The notes: generated by a model from the sequence alone, not told the origin. 64,000 nt of DNA from Pomphorhynchus laevis (GCA_012934845.2 WNNJ02000068.1:31073-95072); one strand, 5' to 3'. Shown: positions 10,684 to 21,640, numbered from the stretch's first letter. Translations and numbers: made by a program.

Positions 10684-13544
10684 TCGATCTCGCTCCTAAA
10701 CATACTTTTCGTCTTAGTCTATACAAAACACTCGCTCCATTCTTCATAAAGCTGATATGCTCCTTGATATTTTCGATCAATTATCTATCGATATTCTATG
10801 CATTACCGAATCCTGGCATTGTGACTCCGACGATCTTGCTATTCGTCGTCTATGTCGCTCTGGTTGTTCTTTAGTTGAATCAGCTCGTCCAATTGCCTCT
10901 CCTACATCTACTGCTTTTAACCATGGCGGTATAGTTGCCATTGCTCGTCACCCAATGTCTTTACGTAAAATTAACGTTAACATCCGTTACACCTCGTTCG
11001 AATTACTCATATGCAGATTATCAACTCCTTTCCCTCTGGAACTTGTGATTGTATACCGTTCAGGTTCAGTTGCCCCATCACGTCTGTTCTTTAGCAAGCG
11101 TCAGATTCTTTCTCTCTGTTCATTGTCTTATACTCCTTCTTTTGTACTCGGTGACTTTAACTTGCGTCTTGATCGCCCGGCTGACTCTGACTCTATCACT
11201 TTAACTAATCTTTTTTCTGATTTTAACTATAAATTACTTTCAACAAGCCCAACTCATATTCTCGGCGGTGCTCTCGACATCATTGCTGTCCCTAACTGCT
11301 TCAATGACTATACTTCCTTGTCAATTACTGATCTTGATTTGTCCGATCATTTCCTTGTCACTCTTACTCTTACTCGTCCTCATCCTACTTCTCCGCCTCC
11401 ACCATTATCCACACCAAGTCGACCCTGGAAACTTCTCGATATCCCTATTCTCTGCACAGCCTTACTCAATTCTTCACTCTTTTCACTTCCTCTCAACTAT
11501 CTCTCTCCCGATGATATCTGCATTTTGTTTGATTCTGAACTTATGTCCATAATCAATAAACTTCTGCCTAGTCGACTCCGACGCTCTCAGCGCTTGCACC
11601 ATGCTCCCTGGTTCGATTCTGACTATAGTCTTTCTAAGCGTCGACTCCGTCACTCTTTTCGTGTGTATAATCGCTTTCTTAAACGTTCTCCCAACTCACT
11701 CCCTCCAAATCTCCGTGATTCCTACTTTTCTCTACGCCGTTCACATCTTCTTCTTATACGTACTAAACGTACTCTCTTTTGGCGAAATCAACTCGAGTCA
11801 TCTTCCAACTCTAAATCTCATTGGAAAATCTTAAACTCAATTCTTTCACGATCATCTACTTCTTGTAATATAAATCCTGATGAATTCTCTTCTTATCTAC
11901 AAACTAAGCTATCAAATTTACTTTCCCTACTACCCACAGCCCCCTTGTACACTCGCTTCTCTTTAAATGCTTCCCTCCCAGAGTTATTCCACCTTCTTTC
12001 CGTTTCGTCTGATGAAGTTTCTTCGGTTCTGCTGTCATTACCTAATAAAACCTCCCCTTCTGACCCAATTCCCACTCACTTGCTTAAAAATATCTGCACT
12101 GCTATCTCACTCTTCCTAACCACATTGTTCAACTCGTCCATCCGTAGCCGTACATTTCCTTCCATCTGGAAATGCGCCGCTGATCGTCCTCTTTTCAAAA
12201 AGCAATCTCTCGACTCCTCACTACCATCTTAGTACCGTCCTTTTAACATCCCCAAACCTTCTCTAAACTCCTTGAGGGTCTCGTTCTTAAGCAAGTTAAT
12301 ACATATCTCTATTCCTCTAACTTATTTCCTCCCTTCCAAGCCGCTTTTCGCTCTAATTACTCTACCGAAATTGCATGTCTTAAAGTTTATAACGACTTAC
12401 TCATATCGCGCGATCATAAATTATGTAGTGTCATAGTTTCTCTTGATCTATCGTCTGCTTTTGACATCGTCGATAACTCGATTCTTCTCCATCGCCTTCG
12501 TCATAATTATGGCTTCTCTTTACCCACTGTATCATGGTTTTCTTCATATCTATCAAACCGTACATTTCGCGTATATTCTAATTTTTCTATCTTCCATCCT
12601 TCATCAAGCCCGACCGGTGTTCCACAAGGCTCCGTATTAGGCCCTATGCTTTTCTCTCTTCTTCTCGGTGACTTGTCTTCGATTTCTCATACATTTAACT
12701 TCCATGTTATGCAATATGCTGATGACATTCTCGTCTATGCTCACGCACCTGCTTATCGTATTCACAAACTTAGTGTTTCTGCTTCCGACTGTCTTGTCTC
12801 AATTTCCAATCATATTTCTTCCCTTCTCCTTTTTTAAATCCTGATAAATCAAAAATTATGTGGATTTTACCTCGACGCCTCGGCTTCACTCCCTTCTCCG
12901 TATCATTAAATTCTACAATTCTTCCTATCGTTGATAATCTCGTTTTCCTAGGCTTTCATTTCGACAACCGACTTTCACTTAAACCTTTCGTTAGTGATAA
13001 AGTACGCTCATCTACCTTGATACTCCGCAATCTCCGTCAAGTTCGTAGATTGATCGATTTCCCTTCTTGTATGACTCTCATATCTTCTCTTCTTTTCTCA
13101 AGACTTGATTACTGTCTTATTCTTTTTTCCAACTCACCTAAATCATCTCTTCTTCCTTTACAACGCATCATCAACGCTGCCGTCCAAGTTCTCCTCCGTC
13201 TTCGTCGTTTTGATCATACATCCCACTATCTTGTTTCTCTTGATTTGCCTACAATTTATTGTTGTGTTCAAATTCATCTTCTTATCATTGCTTTTCGCCT
13301 TATAACTTCTCATACCCCTTCATTTCTCAACCTTCCTTTTCTCGACAATTCTCGTACTGTGTATTGTGCTCTGCGTTCCCGTAATTCCCTTCTTTTACAT
13401 GTCCCAAACTACTCTACCTCTTTTGGCTTCCGCTCCTTCGTTGTGGCTGCTCCTCTCTCGTGGAATCAATTGCCTATTCATATCCACCAATCAACATCAA
13501 TGCCGTGCTTCAAACGCCAAATCCAATTCCATTTCAATAATTAA
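10647..13544 (+). pseudogene. Family A ORF2 (APE endonuclease-reverse transcriptase), frameshifted
   Basis: Starts MGSHLSPLSSSLVDLAPKHT at an ATG 37 nt before the ORF1 stop. The endonuclease domain has LGDFNLRLD, THILGGALDIIAV and LSDHFLV. The RT has SLDLSSAFDIV, GVPQGSVLG and QYADDILVYA. The C-terminus ends LQ/FKRQIQFHFNN. The main frame runs 10757-12232, with breaks near 10720-10757, after about 12230 and near 12837. Otherwise the text is close to the intact 18139-21048 ORF, so the loss is recent. LINE ORF2 nicks target DNA and reverse-transcribes its own RNA. Confidence 0.9.
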
Positions 13545-13596
13545 CTAATTATATGTGACTTTTGATGTTCCTTTTTGTTTGTTAGTGGTCATGTAC

Positions 13597-13613
13597 GCGT
13601 GCATTTTGCACGC
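13597..13613 (+). promoter_or_regulatory. 3' UTR hairpin of family A
   Basis: GCGTGCATTTTGCACGC, perfect 7-bp stem, about 35 bp before the element's end. The same position holds a hairpin in every A and B 3' end of the window, so it is probably the RNA structure recognised by the element's RT. That role is known for 3' ends of CR1/L2-type LINEs and is inferred here. Confidence 0.75.
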
Positions 13614-13650
13614 ATTTGCCTCGTTAAATAAATTATTGTATTATTATCAA

Positions 13651-14879
13651 ATTTTTCATATGAAGTGACGTCGTTTGATGTCAATCTTCAATAAAAACAA
13701 TGTACCAAATTTAAATTTATGGATTAAATATTATCAAGTTATAGAACATTTAAAATACGTTTTATACATAATACTACGTTCCATATATTTAAATATTATA
13801 TATTACAAATAATAAATATATTTCAATATTTTTAAATGCTTAAATTTCCAGGAACTATCAGGTATAGTAAAACGACAACAAAAATTATTTTGATATTTCG
13901 CTAGTAACTACTTGCATCTTCAGAAAATGAAGAATCTACTAGCATCTGAAGATGCTAGTAGTTACAAGCGAAATATCAACATAATTTTTGTTGTCGTTTA
14001 ACTATACCTAATAGTTATTGGAAATTTAAAAATTTAAATACAGATCATGACAGATATATTTCAAATTTTTAAATGCCTTATTTTTTAACGCTTTCTATGT
14101 AAATTCATTACATATATTTTTTTATTAACGCATTCAAAATCGATACAATTGATGTACACAATCATTATATTAAAAGTAACGATGATTGACACTAGGCGGC
14201 GATTTTATTCTACATATATAATGTCATGGCACAACCAGAATAATATCAATTTAAATTAAAAACATTCATCGCACACCTAAGATCGTTAGAATATGATCCC
14301 CTACCAAAAATAATATAGATAAATATATAGCTACAACACTAGAGCAGCCAGCCAAGTAGATGTATCGTTGAATCAAGATACAAACGTCCTGAGTTTTAAT
14401 CTGATCAGCACCAGTGTACGAAGTAACTATATAATAAGGGTCGGAACGTGAATTGTAGGCCTGGGTCGACAAATGATAAGATTCACTCAGGCTGATTAGT
14501 AACGTGCTGCTGTATCAATAATAGGAACAATACATGTGAGGATAATGACATGCCACAACCAGAATGCAATCACAATGTCAAACAGGCAACAGAAACGACA
14601 AGTGGGTACTTCATTTAACTGATGAGTGTTGCCGAGTACTTAATCATTTCAATACTAAAGTAGTCGTTTAGAAGTCAATGCCTGAAAGTCGTTAATCAAA
14701 GTTCAGTCTATCAAGCAACACCATTTTCTATAAATGCCGCATTTTGTTTGAAATCTTGGACCGAATAGTACAAATACGAATAGTATAAAGACGATAGTTA
14801 TTCTAATTGTTTTTCAAGCTTTCGCCAACTGTTTGGTTTTCCTACAGGACGACCTTGATCAAATACACTAATGGAGTGT
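13651..14879. other. AT-rich gap with a foldback and two short repeats
   Basis: No gene recognised. Apart from the foldback at 13854-14012, a phrase around CACAACCAGAAT recurs at about 14218-14250 and 14545-14575. Confidence 0.5.
13854..14012. repeat. Foldback element, about 160 bp, long imperfect palindrome
   Basis: Left arm about 13854-13921 and right arm about 13943-14012 are reverse complements with a few mismatches and indels (GGTATAGT(a/t)AAACGACAAC in both). The centre holds a perfect 12-bp hairpin around CTAGCATCTGAAGATGCTAG. It looks like a MITE-type or foldback element. No clear target duplication. Confidence 0.75.
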
Positions 14880-15690
14880 AGCTACGGGTATGATACTGAA
14901 CTTTGATAAATTTGTCCATATAAAGCTAGGAAATAGTAAACATTATGGTGAATTTCGATTAGGGGTTCATACACTCGAAGTTGTATCTGAGTGTATGGAT
15001 TTGGGTGTAATTTTGCACAGGACATTGAGAAGTCGCTTAAATACTGACTTTATTCATGGTAATGCAATGAAAGCTATTTATTGCATCAAAAAATACGTTT
15101 GCAAGGATACGCCGATTAAGTTTTAAGCGACTATATTGCGCGTTGGTTCGCTCACACTTGAATGTTGTATCCAGGCATCATTCCCATCCACTAAGGTAGA
15201 AATCACGAAACTTGAGTCAGTGCTTCGAAAAGGCTACAAATTGTTTTCAACCTGCGTTTTTATATGTAGACCGATTAGCTTCCTCACAGCTGCTTTCGGT
15301 GTGTCAAAGGTTGATTTACCTAGACCTCATTGCGACGTAGCAGATGGTTCATTCCAGAGGGATTTCCTTCTCACTATGTGAAGATTAGTTCGTCAGCTCG
15401 TAAAGGTCATCCTTCATCACTATATAAATTACCACATGGCAAAGTCCAAGCGTGGTGCGGCATTCACATTGGTCTTAAATGTATGAAATGTACTGCCTAA
15501 AGAAATTGCATGTGCATTCAGCTTCTGCAGCTTCAAGCAAAATATTCGACATTGAATATTAAATACCGGCGTGGACGCTTCAAGCCATTTTAGTCGTTGA
15601 TTTGTCCCCTTTTCTGTGAACAGCTAAAATAGCTATTTGCGGCTAATAACCTGTAAAAATAAATAATAAATAAATAAATTTAAGTAATTA
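14880..15690 (+). mobile_element. LINE 3' end fragment (family H)
   Basis: Plus-strand 3' portion of a CR1/Jockey-type element. The post-RT region contains EFRLGVHTLEVVSECMDLGV then SLTLECCIQASFPSTKVEIT. The C-terminus (15400-15545) reads HPSSLYKLPHGKVQ and LPKEIACA, matching the H copy at 43501-43758 (KLFKFPHGKVVSLARLSHRA, LPGEIACT). The 3' UTR has AGCTATTTGCGGCTAATAAC followed by an (AAATA)n-type tail to about 15690. 5' truncated, several breaks. Confidence 0.7.
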
Positions 15691-15861
15691 GCAGACGAGT
15701 GTTTTTAGATATAATTGAAAGCAATGATACTAAAAAGATGTATTTTTGATTTAAATTGAACGACAATAAATAATTAAAGCAAGTTAGATCTCAGTAATCT
15801 ACTTGGCAAATATAATATAGAGATATATTTTTAGGACAAAATGCTTATTTTAAACATAATT

Positions 15862-16317
15862 TTAGTCTGATGTATTGTGATATATTTGATTGGCTAGTTT
15901 GTCTAGTTCGCTGCGGCCTTCTTTAGTAAGAACTCGTCCACCACGCTGATCAACAACCACTAACTTTTGCTGTTCGAGAGCTTGTAAACATTTTCGAAGA
16001 ACACTTCTGCTGGCGGTTCGACCATGATTTGGAGCAACGCCATATCGTCGATTACCTCCGTAAACGTGTGAGAAATGACCGACACCTGTTCGTTTAAAGT
16101 AAAGACGGCGAGCAACAGACGCACATCGAAGATAGAACCAGTCAGGATTAAGCGGTGCCATATCTTTATGTTGACCAGATTTGACAACATCAATGAAATC
16201 AGGAACTTTAAGTTTTCCTTTCTTTTTTAAAAGAGCAGCGTACTCTTTAACAAACTTGCTCTGATCAACATCCTTCACGGAAATACATGTCCTATTTTCA
16301 TCACCAATTGAAATCAT
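15862..16317 (-). CDS. RPS19: 40S ribosomal protein S19
   Basis: Intact 151-residue ORF. It carries the S19e signature through its whole length: SVKDVDQSKFVKEYAALLKK, GKLKVPDFIDVVKSG, LNPDWFYLRCASVARRLYF, TGVGHFSHVYGGNRR, GVAPNH, SVLRKCLQALEQQKLV and GGRVLTKEGRSELDKLA. S19 is a component of the small ribosomal subunit needed for late 18S rRNA maturation. S19 is usually about 145 residues, so the N-terminus here (MISIGDENRTC before ISVKDV) is some 6-9 residues long; the true start may be upstream through a splice or trans-splice acceptor such as the CTCAG just before the ATG. No intron is visible, so it is either a single-exon gene or a recent intact retrocopy. It lies in AT-rich DNA between H and B fragments. 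Confidence 0.92.
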   Translation of the reverse strand: MISIGDENRTCISVKDVDQSKFVKEYAALLKKKGKLKVPDFIDVVKSGQHKDMAPLNPDWFYLRCASVARRLYFKRTGVGHFSHVYGGNRRYGVAPNHGRTASRSVLRKCLQALEQQKLVVVDQRGGRVLTKEGRSELDKLANQIYHNTSD

Positions 16318-17407
16318 ATTCAGTGAGTGCTGAGTTATCTACAAATAATTTACAGAGCAACAAGAACAATAATGATAACTCCTAGAAAAAAAGGGACATG
16401 TTCTTCAAAATAAATGTAAAGTCGGAAATTAAAACATTTAGCTTATATCAATTTTATAAAAACATTTTCGTCAAATTGAAATAGATCATATGTTCTGACA
16501 GAGGAGTGCATGCTGTAAATAGGAAGGTTTTGTGTTTTTCAAAATAACATTTTGTAGCTTTTAAATTACATAATGTTTTTTACATCATATCTCAAGCTTA
16601 CGTAACTATTTTTAACGACAAAATAGATCAACGACATACAAAATGCTTGTTCAACCCAAGATAAAAATTAAATACTGTGTAAATGAAACATGTGTAAAGT
16701 GCATACTATAAAAGCTAAAACCATTGATCAACTATTTTAAAGTGTATGATAATTGGTTCATTTTTTCAAGGTCGTCATGTTCGATATCTTCATTTAGTGA
16801 ATATTTTAATAATCGACAACATTATTTAAACTAAATTTGCTTTAATTGATTAAATAGTCAGAAATTCAATTTTCATTAATCAAATATATCGAATTATGTG
16901 CATTTTAAAATCATCAGCTCGCTAGGTGATTCAATCATCAAAGGTCGCTAGGAGCAAATGAAAATTTGTAAAAAAATTTCAAATAAATTCCCTTGCAATT
17001 CTTCAACATTTTAAAATCATTTTGAAAATATTAATGTTTTACACGTTATGGAATTATTTATAAAACAATAAAAAATAATATTTTAATAAAAAATTATGTT
17101 AGAATTACGTTGAAGGGAACTCATAAATTCAACTTTTCTTGACACATTTTAAAAGCATTTTGCAGAATTTTGCAAAACATTTAGTTACAAATTGATTATC
17201 CAACTTATTGATAATTATCATACTTAGATATAATAAGCCCCTATATTTTTAGACTAAGCTGATACTAGTCGTCAAAATAGGAATTCTATATTTACCCGAC
17301 CAGCGATATGATCGTTGATCGTGGTAAGTCTCGCTATTAACTGTATTCTCCGCTTTTATCATCAATGTGTATCTTAGTGGTTAGTAATAGAAGTGTATAT
17401 TATAAAT
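16318..17407. other. AT-rich intergenic DNA upstream of RPS19
   Basis: About 1.1 kb with no ORF of interest and no recognisable repeat. It presumably holds the RPS19 promoter, but I cannot point to a specific element. Confidence 0.5.
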
Positions 17408-17450
17408 TGACGTTTCGAGAAATGATCAGGTATGAATAACGCCGCCATAC
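17408..17450. repeat. 43-bp direct repeat, left copy
   Basis: Identical to 17821-17863, starting TGACGTTTCGAGAAATGATC and ending AACGCCGCCATAC. It flanks the B 3' fragment, so it is best read as a long target-site duplication. Confidence 0.9.
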
Positions 17451-17820
17451 AACTTCACCTTCTTCTCGTAACTTTTCGTCTCATCACCGTCGGATCCCCA
17501 TCGTTCATCAACCTTTCTTTCTTTCTTAGACGACACTCGCCCCACATCTCTATCGATGCTTTCCCGTAATTCCCTTTTACTCCGTTCCCAATTACTTTAA
17601 CAACAACTGTCTCGGTCATTTCTCGTCGACGCTCCCTTCGCCTAGAATCAGCTCCCTCTTGACGTTCGCCGTGCTCCCTCCTTTATCACATTCGAATACC
17701 TTCTCCGTACCCACCTTCTCGACACATGATTTAAACATTTTTGGTGATAATGTAAGCGTGCGCCGGCATGCACTCGCCACGTAAAAATAAATCTTTTTTG
17801 ATGTGTCCTAGTGATTGGTC
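17451..17820 (+). mobile_element. 5'-truncated CR1-like LINE (family B, 3' end)
   Basis: Plus-strand copy of the last ~330 bp of B (collinear with 24660-24340 in reverse). It includes the ORF2 C-terminal text, the 3' hairpin (about 17755-17774) and the AAAATAAATCTTTTTT tail. After the tail come 21 extra bases (17800-17820) before the right-hand duplication. The coding part is broken. Bounded by 43-bp direct repeats. Confidence 0.85.
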
Positions 17821-17863
17821 TGACGTTTCGAGAAATGATCAGGTATGAATAACGCCGCCATAC
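17821..17863. repeat. 43-bp direct repeat, right copy
   Basis: Exact match to 17408-17450. Confidence 0.9.
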
Positions 17864-18061
17864 GGTCGCAATAGCAGCATCTGACAGTAGTCGCTCAACA
17901 ATATAGAGATTCAGCAAAGTCGTTTGTTATATTTGATAAGTAGCAATGAAGGCACGAAATAGGTGGCTTGTAACAATATTTTTTCATATACGTTCAATTC
18001 GCCACGGAGCTGTAGATGAGTAAACGAGTCGCGTACAACATATGACTTTATAATTGCATAA

Positions 18062-21060
18062 TAATAATACAAATTTATTTAATGTGGCAAATGCGTACAA
18101 GCTGTACGCTTACAAGTCCACAAACAAAAATGAGAAAGTCAAGCAGTTAAATTGTTCAGATGGGATCGGATTTGTCGTTTGAAGCACTGCAGGGAAGTTG
18201 ATTGGCGTATATGAATGGGCAGATGATTCCACGATAGAGGAGCAGCCACCAGGAAGGAGCGGAGTCCAAAGGAGGTAGAGTAGTTTGGGACATGTAAAAG
18301 AAGGGAATTACAGGAACGCAAGGAACAGTAAACAGGACGAGAATTATCAAGAAAAGGAAGGTTGAGAAATGAAGGGGTATGAAAAGTTACAAGGCGGAAA
18401 GCAACGATAAGAAGACGAATTTGAACACGACAATAAATTGTAGGCAAATCGAGAGAAGCAAGATGGTAGGATGTGTGATCAAAACGACGAAGACGGAGGA
18501 GAATTCGGACAGCTGCGTTGACGATGCGTTGTAGGGGAAGAAGAGTGGATTTAGGTGAGTTGGAAAATAGACTAAGACAATAATCGAGTCTAGAAAAAAG
18601 GAGAGATGATATGAGAGTCATACAAGAAGGGAAATCGATCAATCTACGAACTTGACGGAGGTTGCGGAGTATCAAGGTAGATGAGCGTACTTTATCTCTA
18701 ACGAAAGGTTTAAGTGAAAGTCGGTTGTCAAAATGGAAGCCTAGGAAAACGAGATTATCAACGATAGGAAGAATTGTAGAATTTAATGATACGGAGGGAG
18801 GTTCGAAGCCGAGGCGTCGAGGTAGGATCCACATAATTTTGGATTTATCAGGATTCAGAGAAAGGCGAAGGGAAGAAAGATGATTGGAAATTGAGACAAG
18901 ACAGTCGGAAGCAGAAACACTAAGATCGCGAATACGATAAACAGGTGCATGAGCATAGATGAGAATGTCATCAGCATATTGCATAACATGGAAGTTAAAT
19001 TTATGAGAAATCGAAGACAAATCACCAAGAAGAAGAGAGAAAAGTATAGGGACTAATACGGAGCCTTGCGGAACACCGGACGGAATGGACGAAGAATGGG
19101 AGAGAGAAGAGTTAGAATATACGCGAAATGTACGGTTTGATAGATATGAAGAAAACCATGATACAGTGGGTAAAGAGAAGCCATAATCATGACGAAGGCG
19201 ATGGAGAAGAATCGAGTGATCGACGATGTCAAAAGCAGACGATAGATCAAGAGAAACTATGACACTACATAATTTATGATCGCGCGATATGAGTAAGTCG
19301 TTATAAACTTTAAGACATGCAATTTCGGTAGAGTAATTAGAGCGAAAAGCGGCTTGGAAGGGAGGAAATAAGTTAGAGGAATAGAGATATGTATTAACTT
19401 GCTTAAGAACGAGACGCTCAAGGAGTTTAGAGAGGGTTGGGAGAAGTGAGATTGGACGGTACGAAGATGGTAGTGAAGAGTCGAGAGATTGCTTTTTGAT
19501 GATAGGACGAACAGTGGCGCATTTCCAGATGGAAGGAAATGTACAGCTACGGATGGACGAGTTGAACAATGTGGTTAGGAAGGGTAAGATAAAAGTGCAG
19601 ATATTTTTAAGTAAGTGAGTGGGAATTGGGTCAGAAGGAGAGGTTTTATTAGGTAATGACAGCAGAACCGAAGAAACTTCATCAGACGAAACGGGAAGAA
19701 GGTGGAATAGTTCTGGGAGGGAAGTATTTAAAGATAAGAGTGGGTACAAGGGGGCTATGGGTAGTAGGGAAAGTAAATTAGATAGCTTAGTTTGTAGATA
19801 AGAAGAAAATTCATCAGGATTTATATTACAAGGGGTAGATGATCGTGAAAGAATTGAGTTTAAGATTTTCCAATGAGATTTCGAGTTGGAAGATGACTCG
19901 AGTTGATTTCGCCAAAAGAGAGTACGTTTAGTACGTATAAGAATGAGATGTGAACGGCGTTGAGAAAAGTAGGAATCACGAAGATTTGGAGGGAGTGAGT
20001 TGGGTGAACGTTTAAGAAAGCGTTTATACATACGAAAAGAGTGACGGAGTCGACGCTTAGAAAGACTACAGTCAGAATCGAACCAGGGAGCATGGCGCAA
20101 GCGCTGGGAACGTCGAAGTCGACTAGGTAGAAGGTTATTGAGGATCGACGTAAGTTCAGAATCAAACAGAATGCAGAGATCATCGGGAGAGAGATAGTTA
20201 AGAGGAAGTGAAAAGAGTGAAGAATTGAGTAAGGATGTGCAGAGAATAGGGATATCGAGAAGCTTCCAGGGTCGACTTGGTGTAGATAATGGTAAAGGCG
20301 GAGAAGGAGGATGGGGACGAGTAAGAGTAAGAGTGACAAGGAAATGATCGGACAAACCAGGATCAGTAATTGACAAGGAGGTATAGTCATTGAAGCAGTT
20401 AGGAACAGCAATGATGTCGAGAGCACCGCCGAGAATATGAGTTGGGCTTGTTGAAAGTAATTTATAGTTAAAATCAGAAAAAAGATTAGTTAAAGTGATA
20501 GAGTCAGAGTCAGACGGGCGATCAAGACGAATGTTAAAGTCACCGAGAACAAAAGAAGGAGTATAAGACAATGAACAGTGAGACATTAGATCTGCAAGGT
20601 CGTTAAAGAAGATACGTGATGGGGCAACTGAACCTGGACGGTATACAATCACAAGTTCCAGAGGGAAAGGCGTTGATAATCTGCATATGAGTAATTCGAA
20701 CGAGGTGTAACGGATGTTAACGTTGATTTTACGTAAAGACATTGGGTGACGAGCAATGGCAACAATACCGCCATGGTTAGACGCAGTAGATGTATGAGAT
20801 GTAATTTGACGAGCTGATTCAACTAGAGAACAACCAGAGCGACATAGACGACGAATAGCAAGATCGTTGGAGTCAGTGTGCCAGGATTCGGTAATGCAGA
20901 GAATATCGATAGATAATTGATCGAAGATATCGAGAAGCATATCAGCTTTATGAAGAATGGAGCGAGTATTGAATAGACTAAGACGAAAAGTATGCTTAGG
21001 AGCGAGATCGACTAGCGAAGAAGACAATGGGGAGAGATGGGACGCCATCGAATTTTTTTT
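18062..21060 (-). mobile_element. CR1-like LINE family A, 5'-truncated with intact ORF2
   Basis: Minus-strand A copy whose sense 5' end falls almost exactly at the ORF2 start (about 21050) and whose 3' end carries the hairpin (18093-18109) and an AATAAATTTGTATTATTATT-type tail. ORF1 and the 5' UTR are missing. The hairpin here is GCGTACAAGCTGTACGC, with a compensated base-pair change relative to the other A copies. Upstream flank begins with a T-run. Confidence 0.92.
18139..21048 (-). CDS. Family A ORF2: APE endonuclease-reverse transcriptase, intact
   Basis: 969 residues from ATG 21048 (MASHLSPLSSSLVDLAPKHT); an ATG 15 codons further up lies outside element homology. The APE-type endonuclease occupies about 20-260: FNTRS (25-30), ITESWH (52-57), YRPGS, LGDFNIRLD (168-176), ILGGALDIIAV and LSDHFLV (232-238). 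The linker has HAPWFDSDCSLSKRRLRH. The RT spans about 455-790: SSYRPISLLPTLSKLLERL, SLDLSSAFDIVDH (motif A), GVPQGSVLVP (Val replaces the usual Gly of VLGP) and QYADDILIYA (catalytic Asp pair). The C-terminus ends SLQCFKRQIRSHLNNLTA. The enzyme nicks target DNA and primes cDNA synthesis there. The reading frame is complete, but the copy lacks ORF1 and promoter. Confidence 0.93.
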   Translation of the reverse strand: MASHLSPLSSSLVDLAPKHTFRLSLFNTRSILHKADMLLDIFDQLSIDILCITESWHTDSNDLAIRRLCRSGCSLVESARQITSHTSTASNHGGIVAIARHPMSLRKINVNIRYTSFELLICRLSTPFPLELVIVYRPGSVAPSRIFFNDLADLMSHCSLSYTPSFVLGDFNIRLDRPSDSDSITLTNLFSDFNYKLLSTSPTHILGGALDIIAVPNCFNDYTSLSITDPGLSDHFLVTLTLTRPHPPSPPLPLSTPSRPWKLLDIPILCTSLLNSSLFSLPLNYLSPDDLCILFDSELTSILNNLLPSRLRRSQRLRHAPWFDSDCSLSKRRLRHSFRMYKRFLKRSPNSLPPNLRDSYFSQRRSHLILIRTKRTLFWRNQLESSSNSKSHWKILNSILSRSSTPCNINPDEFSSYLQTKLSNLLSLLPIAPLYPLLSLNTSLPELFHLLPVSSDEVSSVLLSLPNKTSPSDPIPTHLLKNICTFILPFLTTLFNSSIRSCTFPSIWKCATVRPIIKKQSLDSSLPSSYRPISLLPTLSKLLERLVLKQVNTYLYSSNLFPPFQAAFRSNYSTEIACLKVYNDLLISRDHKLCSVIVSLDLSSAFDIVDHSILLHRLRHDYGFSLPTVSWFSSYLSNRTFRVYSNSSLSHSSSIPSGVPQGSVLVPILFSLLLGDLSSISHKFNFHVMQYADDILIYAHAPVYRIRDLSVSASDCLVSISNHLSSLRLSLNPDKSKIMWILPRRLGFEPPSVSLNSTILPIVDNLVFLGFHFDNRLSLKPFVRDKVRSSTLILRNLRQVRRLIDFPSCMTLISSLLFSRLDYCLSLFSNSPKSTLLPLQRIVNAAVRILLRLRRFDHTSYHLASLDLPTIYCRVQIRLLIVAFRLVTFHTPSFLNLPFLDNSRPVYCSLRSCNSLLLHVPNYSTSFGLRSFLVAAPLSWNHLPIHIRQSTSLQCFKRQIRSHLNNLTA

Positions 21061-21479
21061 TATAATAAGCAACGCGAATATTGACTGGTTCAAATTAGCC
21101 GAACGAAAGGTTGAAATACGCTGACATTTAGATGCTACATGTTGAACGTGATATTGTCTTCATGTCTTCACTTACAATAATTTTCATTTACACACCAAGA
21201 TCATTGAAACAGCTTTTCAACGTTTTAATTGTCTATTGTATATGTCCATACGATTTTACTGGGCCCTATATATATGCTTGCACTTATTTCGATACAAAAT
21301 CAATCCATTTACACTGCACCATATAGACACTACGCGATAATCGATGTCACGCAGTAGTTAAATAACATCGTACGAGTTTTGAATGGCACGTCAGATCTTT
21401 AAGTCATCAGCGGATAGGGTGCAATTAAGCATGTAGGGTGCAAATTACTTGATACGTTATTTATCATATCAGAAGACTG
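21061..21479. other. Gap, nothing recognised
   Basis: About 420 bp of AT-rich DNA between an A copy and a B 3' stub. No gene seen. Confidence 0.45.
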
Positions 21480-21640
21480 ATATAACAGCTCCCTCTCGAA
21501 GTCCGCCGCACTCTATCCTTTATCATAATCAAATACCTCATCCGTTCCCACCTTCTTGATACATTATTTAGACTTTTGTTTGGCTTTTTCTTCGTGGTCA
21601 CGCATTTGTCACGTAAAAATAAATCTTTTGTTAATCATAT
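21480..21640 (+). mobile_element. CR1-like LINE 3' stub (family B)
   Basis: About 160 bp matching the last part of B: CTCATCCGTTCCCACCTTCT, then GTCACGCATTTGTCACGTAA and AAATAAATCTTTT. Severely 5' truncated; the hairpin is degraded. Confidence 0.75.

Larger units (their letters stand above)
9090..13650 (+). mobile_element. Full-length CR1-like LINE, family A
   Basis: Complete-length A element of about 4.56 kb: 5' UTR (9090-9305) with repeated CGACGACAACC-type words, ORF1, ORF2 overlapping ORF1 by 37 nt, a short 3' UTR with the conserved hairpin (13597-13613) and an AAATAAATTATTGTATTATT tail. The second long A copy (37613-41680, minus) starts at the same base to within a few nucleotides, so this is the real family 5' end. 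Both ORFs carry frame breaks, so this copy is dead. The flanks are AT-rich and I see no convincing target duplication. Confidence 0.9.

Noticed and set aside
19860-20426. A 188-codon minus-strand frame within the A ORF2
   Set aside because: Shadow frame of the intact endonuclease-RT ORF; same text pattern recurs as a shadow in the other A copies.
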